From Polyangiaceae bacterium (GTDB lineage Bacteria > Myxococcota_A > Polyangia > Polyangiales > Polyangiaceae), in contig JAICTZ010000003.1 of the NCBI GenBank assembly GCA_025936115.1, positions 124,001 through 188,000 of the forward strand: a DNA stretch of 64,000 nucleotides, read 5' to 3'. Positions 58,093 through 64,000 of the stretch are shown here, piece after piece. Numbering within the stretch: the first letter of the stretch is position 1; every line of letters begins with the position of its first letter. The notes below the pieces were generated by a model, which ran no database searches, was not told the origin of the DNA, and saw only the letters and a program-made list of their open reading frames with translations. The position numbers and the translations under genes are program-made.

Positions 58093-59844
58093 GTGACGAG
58101 CGTCGCGTACCGCCCGGCGCCAGCACCCACCACGCTCCACACCCGTTTTACGCGCGGGCGCGAACGACCGCGGGGCGTCGTGTGGTTCGGCTTTCGTTCC
58201 TTTTGGGGGCACTGGCGCCACTTCCTCGCGGCGGCAATCGCGACCGAAGACGTCGACTCGCGTGATTGGATGACGCCTGACGTCCCGAGCGAGCTCTTGG
58301 CGCGCGTCATCGAGCGACTCGGCGGCGACCCCACGGCGCCGACGTTGACGGAAGCCCTCGGCCGCGAAGTCTTCATCGACTTCATCGCGGACACGGGCGA
58401 CGACGTTGCCGTGAGCCGGGCCGTGGCGCGCTTACTCTTCGCCGAGTACGAGCTGCCCGATCCGGATCGGCCGGGCGCGTTCTTGCGCGTGCCGCGCGGC
58501 GAAATCCTGATTTTCGGCGGCGATACCGCGTATCCGGTCGCGACGGCGCAAGAGATCGCGAGTCGCGTCGTCGTGCCGTTCAACCAAGTGCTCGAAACAC
58601 TGCCGCCCGACCCGACACCCCGCGTCCTGCTCGGCATTCCGGGCAATCACGATTGGTACGACGGACTCGACGGTTTCGCGCGCATGTTCCGGCGCCGACC
58701 CCCGGGCGACGACGAGCCGGCGAGCACCGCGAAATTCACGCCGCTCATGTTGCAGCAGTACGCCGAGTGGGCACGGGAGTTCGTGCGCGGCGGCAAAATC
58801 GAAAAGCCACGGGCGCTCGTACTGCGCGACTACGCACCGGTGCAAAATGCGAGCTACTTCGCGCTCCCGCTCACGCCGTTCGTCGATCTGCTCGCCGTCG
58901 ATCGCCAGCTACGCACGCCGGACGCGCGCCAGCGCCGCTTCTTGATCGAAGCCTACGAGGAGCATCCCGAGCGCGCGACGTTCGCGCTCTTGCCCGATCC
59001 CGTCTATCCCTTCGGCGGCCCGAGCTCGACCGGCACGGCCATGCTCGAGAGTCTCCATTTCGACCTCGGCGCGCGCGATCACTTCGTGCTCACGGGCGAC
59101 GTTCATCATTATGCGCGCATCGAGCGCGACCGACTCCTGCACGTGATCGCGGGAGGCGGCGGCGCGTTCCTGCATCCGACGCGCATCGCCGCGGGCGGTC
59201 TCCGCTCCGAGCGCGCCTGGCCGGGCGCCGCGCAATCCAAGCGCATGCTCCGCTTCGTGCCGCTCAAGGTCGTCATGGGTCGCTCGGGCCTCTTGCCGCA
59301 CCTGCTGCTGCTCGCGCTGTTTTTGCCAGCCGTCTGCTTCGGGGCCCGCTTCTGGCAGCAGCGCGGCGTCATCATGTCGGCCCCCTTCGCCACGACGCTC
59401 GTACTCACGATCATCCTCGCGCTCATCGGCGGCGTACGGCGCAGAAAAAGCGTGCTCCCGCTCGCGTTCGGCGCAGCGCTGGCGATCGCCCTGACGCCCA
59501 TCGGCTTTTCGCTGGTGATCCACGGCGCGGTCGACGAGTGCGGCCTCGTCGCCTCGCCGGCCGCGGCCGCCGCGTTGACGCTCGCCGCCGCGGTGCTCGC
59601 GGGCGCGTGGGTGTTCGGCGCCTACCTGAGTTTGCTCACGCGAGCCGGCTTCGAGCACACGCAGGCCTTTACGGCGCTCGACCATCCGGGCTTCAAGCAC
59701 TTCGTGCGTCTCCGCGTGCGCGCCGACGGTCGCGGCATCGACGGCTGGTGCCTCGGCTTGGTCGATCCACTCGGCCCGGCTCAAAAACCGGTGCTCGTCG
59801 ACGCGTTCACCTGGCGCCCGGCGCCGGGAACGAGCGTTCCCTGA
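58093..59844 (+). CDS. membrane-anchored metallophosphoesterase
   Basis: A 583-residue protein with a calcineurin-like phosphoesterase domain and a membrane tail. Metal-binding motifs in order: VFIDFIADTGDDVAVSRAVA (Asp), ILIFGGDTAYPVATAQ (Gly-Asp), VLLGIPGNHDWYDGLDGFAR (Gly-Asn-His-Asp) and FVLTGDVHHYARIERDRLLH (Gly-Asp-x-His). Three or four hydrophobic helices follow at about 400-520 (LLPHLLLLALFLPAVCFGAR, TTLVLTIILALIGGVRRRKS, LAFGAALAIALTPIGFSLVI, ALTLAAAVLAGAWVFGAYLS). A further soluble domain (HPGFKHFVRLRVRADGRGID) ends it. The substrate, such as a nucleotide, lipid or protein phosphate, is unknown. GTG start; no obvious ribosome site. Confidence 0.82.
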   Translation: MTSVAYRPAPAPTTLHTRFTRGRERPRGVVWFGFRSFWGHWRHFLAAAIATEDVDSRDWMTPDVPSELLARVIERLGGDPTAPTLTEALGREVFIDFIADTGDDVAVSRAVARLLFAEYELPDPDRPGAFLRVPRGEILIFGGDTAYPVATAQEIASRVVVPFNQVLETLPPDPTPRVLLGIPGNHDWYDGLDGFARMFRRRPPGDDEPASTAKFTPLMLQQYAEWAREFVRGGKIEKPRALVLRDYAPVQNASYFALPLTPFVDLLAVDRQLRTPDARQRRFLIEAYEEHPERATFALLPDPVYPFGGPSSTGTAMLESLHFDLGARDHFVLTGDVHHYARIERDRLLHVIAGGGGAFLHPTRIAAGGLRSERAWPGAAQSKRMLRFVPLKVVMGRSGLLPHLLLLALFLPAVCFGARFWQQRGVIMSAPFATTLVLTIILALIGGVRRRKSVLPLAFGAALAIALTPIGFSLVIHGAVDECGLVASPAAAAALTLAAAVLAGAWVFGAYLSLLTRAGFEHTQAFTALDHPGFKHFVRLRVRADGRGIDGWCLGLVDPLGPAQKPVLVDAFTWRPAPGTSVP

Positions 59845-59845
59845 C

Positions 59846-59874
59846 GCGTCGAGCGACTGCGCGCGGCTCGACGC
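59846..59874. terminator. 9-bp stem hairpin between convergent genes
   Basis: GCGTCGAGC (59846-59854) pairs perfectly with GCTCGACGC (59866-59874) around an 11-base loop, in the 40-base gap between the convergent phosphoesterase and TonB-like genes. It can serve both strands. There is no T-run. Confidence 0.5.
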
Positions 59875-59884
59875 CGCCGCCAAC

Positions 59885-61069
59885 TCAAAACAGCTCTTGC
59901 CGCGTCACGTGCGCGTGAACGACGCGCTGCGGCTTGGTCCCGAGATTCGAAAGTTCACAGCCGCCTTGCAGCATCGGCCCGAGCAAGCTCAAGCCGAAAC
60001 GGTAACTGCACACCTTGCCGTTCTGCGCCAGGTACACGCCCGGGATCTCGACGACGGCGCGCATTTGGTCCGTGCGCGACAAGCCGGAAGCGGCCGTCGG
60101 ATTGCTCCGCAGCATGTCGCGCTCACCCTCGCTCCATGAATGAACGCGCGGGGGCGTCGTCTCGATACGAGGTCCATGCAAACTGGCCGCGCGCCGGCCG
60201 TCCACGATCAGCATTTCCGCGGAAAGATCGACCAAGAAACGCGCACCTTCGCTCGGCGGGCGGATCGTCGGCGCATTCGCGCGCAAATTCGCGGCGGCGC
60301 GCTCGGCCACACGCTTCCACTCCGCCTCGCCGGCGCTCGCGCTTTCGAGCTTCACTTCGACGCCGCCCGTCCGCAGCACCGTGACGGCGAAACGCGCGAC
60401 GCCGAACGCGGTCGCGCCTTCGCCGTGGGCGGCGTCTTCGAGCGCATTCACCACGCGTCCGCTCGGACCGACGACGCGCTTGAGATCGGCCTCAATGAGG
60501 CCCTCTTGTAGTCCGCCCGTCGTGCTCGCCGGCGCTGCCTTCACGACGGGCGCGCCCCGCGGACGCACCGGCGTAGGAGCCTCGCTCGCGTGATCGCTCG
60601 CGAGCCAGCGCTTCCAGCCGTCGGCGCCGAGCCCGAGGTCGATGGCACGTTCCGGAGTTTCGCCGGGCGTGGCCGCGGCGTCTGACGGAGCGGTGGCGGG
60701 CGCGCCCGAGGCGAGAGCAGCCGGCGCCTCACTCACCTCGAGCGACGCCGTGGGCGCGAGCTCGGAAGCACGCTCACTCGCCGCCCGGCGCGCGCCGGGC
60801 GTGAAGGCGATTCGACCCGCGCGTCCCGGCTCGAGTTTCGTCCCTTGCGCCGTACCGAGAGCAGCGGCCGAGGCCGGAGCCGAGGCCGCGCCGTCAGCCA
60901 AGAGCTCGACGTCGAGCGCGTCGGCGATTGCCTCCGCTGCACGAGGAGCAGCGGTGCGTGGCGGCGGCGGCGCGACGCGCGCGATCAGCGCGAGCACGAT
61001 GGCGTGCAGGACGACGGCGCCGAACAGCGCCGCGCCTTCACGCGCCGATCGTTGCCCGAGCTCCCGCAT
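59885..61069 (-). CDS. TonB-like envelope protein
   Basis: A 394-residue protein with a TonB-type layout. A single N-terminal membrane helix (GAALFGAVVLHAIVLALIAR) is followed by a Pro/Ala-rich stretch (VAPPPPRTAAPRAAEAIADA) and a long Ala-rich spacer to about 190. Residues about 225-300 (FGVARFAVTVLRTGGVEVKL, RVAERAAANLRANAPTIRPP, GARFLVDLSAEMLI) resemble the TonB C-terminal fold. The protein then continues about 90 residues with a Cys pair (KVCSYRFGLSLLGPMLQGGC), which classical TonB lacks. It could transfer force or signals between membranes; no ExbB/ExbD genes are in the window. ATG at 61069. Confidence 0.6.
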   Translation of the reverse strand: MRELGQRSAREGAALFGAVVLHAIVLALIARVAPPPPRTAAPRAAEAIADALDVELLADGAASAPASAAALGTAQGTKLEPGRAGRIAFTPGARRAASERASELAPTASLEVSEAPAALASGAPATAPSDAAATPGETPERAIDLGLGADGWKRWLASDHASEAPTPVRPRGAPVVKAAPASTTGGLQEGLIEADLKRVVGPSGRVVNALEDAAHGEGATAFGVARFAVTVLRTGGVEVKLESASAGEAEWKRVAERAAANLRANAPTIRPPSEGARFLVDLSAEMLIVDGRRAASLHGPRIETTPPRVHSWSEGERDMLRSNPTAASGLSRTDQMRAVVEIPGVYLAQNGKVCSYRFGLSLLGPMLQGGCELSNLGTKPQRVVHAHVTRQELF

Positions 61070-61123
61070 GGTCGGCCCCTACCATACGCCGGCTGCCTGT
61101 CTAGTTCGCGCAACGGACGGGCG

Positions 61124-63280
<2,157 letters not shown>

Positions 63281-63462
63281 TTGTTCAGAAGCGCCCCGGA
63301 GACCGGACGTCAGTGAACGAGCGGCGGGGGTAACCGGTAACTTAAGTCCGCACCCACGCCTTCGCAAAGCACCAAAGGAGAGCCCCGCGAAAGGGGCCCG
63401 GCGTGGCCACTTCGGCGCTAGCGAAGCACTTTAGCGCTTCTCGGCGGGGTCCCGCGCCGCGG

Positions 63463-64000
63463 TCACAGTGACGCTGCAACCGCGTCGGCCGGCCCGCTGC
63501 CGGCCGACGGATTGGCGCTCGCCACGGGATCGAGGCCCGCCCAGGCGCTCAAGTCGGCGAGGGCGCGCTCGGCCATCGCCTCGTATTTGGCGCGTTTCGC
63601 TAGTCGGAGCAGCTTGCCGTTCGGTCCGACCGTCGGCGGGTACGGAGCGAGATGCGAGAAAGTGATGTTCGAGGGTTGATAATCCTCGGGGTGACGCGAA
63701 AGGTGCGTCACGAGGCCGCCATGAGCCGTCGTCGCAGGCGGGAGCGCGGGCTCCCTGCCCTCGAGGCGCTCACGGACGAAGCGCGCGACGAGCAGGCCGC
63801 TCGCGGCACTTTCCACGTAACCTTCGACGCCGCTCACTTGGCCCGCGAAGTAGAGGCCCGGATCGGTCTTCAGCTGGAACGTCGCGTCGAGCAAGAGCGG
63901 CGCGCGCAAAAAGGTGTTCCGGTGAACCGCGCCGTAGCGGAGGATTTCGCACTGCTCGAGGCCGGGAATGCTGCGAAATAGGCGCTCCTGCTCGCCGCGG
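63463..64000 (-). CDS. trmFO: TrmFO, folate-dependent tRNA (U54-C5) methyltransferase (5' end off window)
   Basis: C-terminal 178 residues of TrmFO, the FAD- and methylenetetrahydrofolate-dependent enzyme making ribothymidine in the T-loop of tRNA. Reading from the right edge: FRSIPGLEQCEILRYGAVHR, NTFLRAPLLLDATFQLKTDP, GLYFAGQVSGVEGYVESAAS and GLLVARFVRERLEGREPALP, then TTAHGGLVTHLSRHPEDYQP and SNITFSHLAPYPP. These are near-diagnostic for the family. The N-terminal FAD-binding part lies beyond the window. The last 25 residues (VASANPSAGSGPADAVAASL) are a low-complexity tail. A 180-base gap separates it from the RelA/SpoT gene on the same strand. Confidence 0.94.
   Translation of the reverse strand, partial: RGEQERLFRSIPGLEQCEILRYGAVHRNTFLRAPLLLDATFQLKTDPGLYFAGQVSGVEGYVESAASGLLVARFVRERLEGREPALPPATTAHGGLVTHLSRHPEDYQPSNITFSHLAPYPPTVGPNGKLLRLAKRAKYEAMAERALADLSAWAGLDPVASANPSAGSGPADAVAASL

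Overview
The window is about 64 kb of very GC-rich bacterial DNA with tightly packed genes, many ATGA or GTGA overlaps and frequent GTG starts. Several traits point to Myxococcota, probably the Polyangia/Sorangiineae: surface lipoproteins with long Gly/Ser/Ala/Thr linkers, a MYXO-CTERM-like tail, a large chemosensory cluster and hybrid kinases. This assignment is inferred from gene content; no rRNA is present. I found no tRNA, rRNA, CRISPR array, prophage or intact insertion sequence.

Layout. 1-3.2 kb (minus): the end of a copper/silver-type RND efflux operon (CusB-like adaptor, TolC-family channel, small Cys-rich exported protein) and a small membrane protein. 3.2-5.5 kb: an aldo/keto reductase remnant, a GH25 muramidase and a membrane protein. 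5.5-8.5 kb: a 0.7 kb gene-free stretch, an orphan soluble histidine kinase, a broken chrA and a Na+/H+ antiporter. 8.7-15.8 kb (plus): a NarK-type nitrate/nitrite transporter behind helically phased repeats, a 3-hydroxyisobutyrate-dehydrogenase-like enzyme, a YpfJ-type metallopeptidase, an MFS transporter, two overlapping genes for divergent citrate-synthase-fold proteins, and an unrecognised protein. 15.9-19.5 kb: fatty-acid beta-oxidation (FadN-like enzyme plus thiolase). 19.5-29 kb: envelope proteins, a Ste24-like protease, a C39-like lipoprotein with a small membrane partner, and an aminotransferase. 28.8-35.1 kb: three surface lipoproteins, one with a LamG-like domain and two glycoside hydrolase family 2 enzymes.

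35.2-41.4 kb (minus) is the clearest regulatory unit. A sigma70-like promoter and a cobalamin riboswitch precede nrdA, nrdB and metE. These encode B12-independent class I ribonucleotide reductase and B12-independent methionine synthase, so one RNA switch probably turns both off when cobalamin is plentiful.

41.5-50.8 kb (plus) is a seven-gene chemosensory operon: CheW, CheR-TPR, CheW, CHASE3 receptor, CheA-REC, CheB and a triple-receiver histidine kinase. Its content resembles Wsp systems, but the terminal WspR-type diguanylate cyclase is replaced by the kinase. It ends against a convergent REC-PAS-GAF-GGDEF-EAL gene whose GGDEF motif is degenerate. That gene is divergent from a hybrid kinase sharing the same REC-PAS module, so the block plausibly links chemosensing to c-di-GMP breakdown. 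55.9-64 kb holds a MarR regulator, envelope proteins, a TRL-like lipoprotein, a membrane-anchored metallophosphoesterase, a TonB-like protein, a bifunctional RelA/SpoT enzyme and the end of trmFO.

All domain and family calls come from reading motifs by eye; no database search was run. Start codons were chosen by Shine-Dalgarno match, overlap and signal-peptide position, and several are uncertain.
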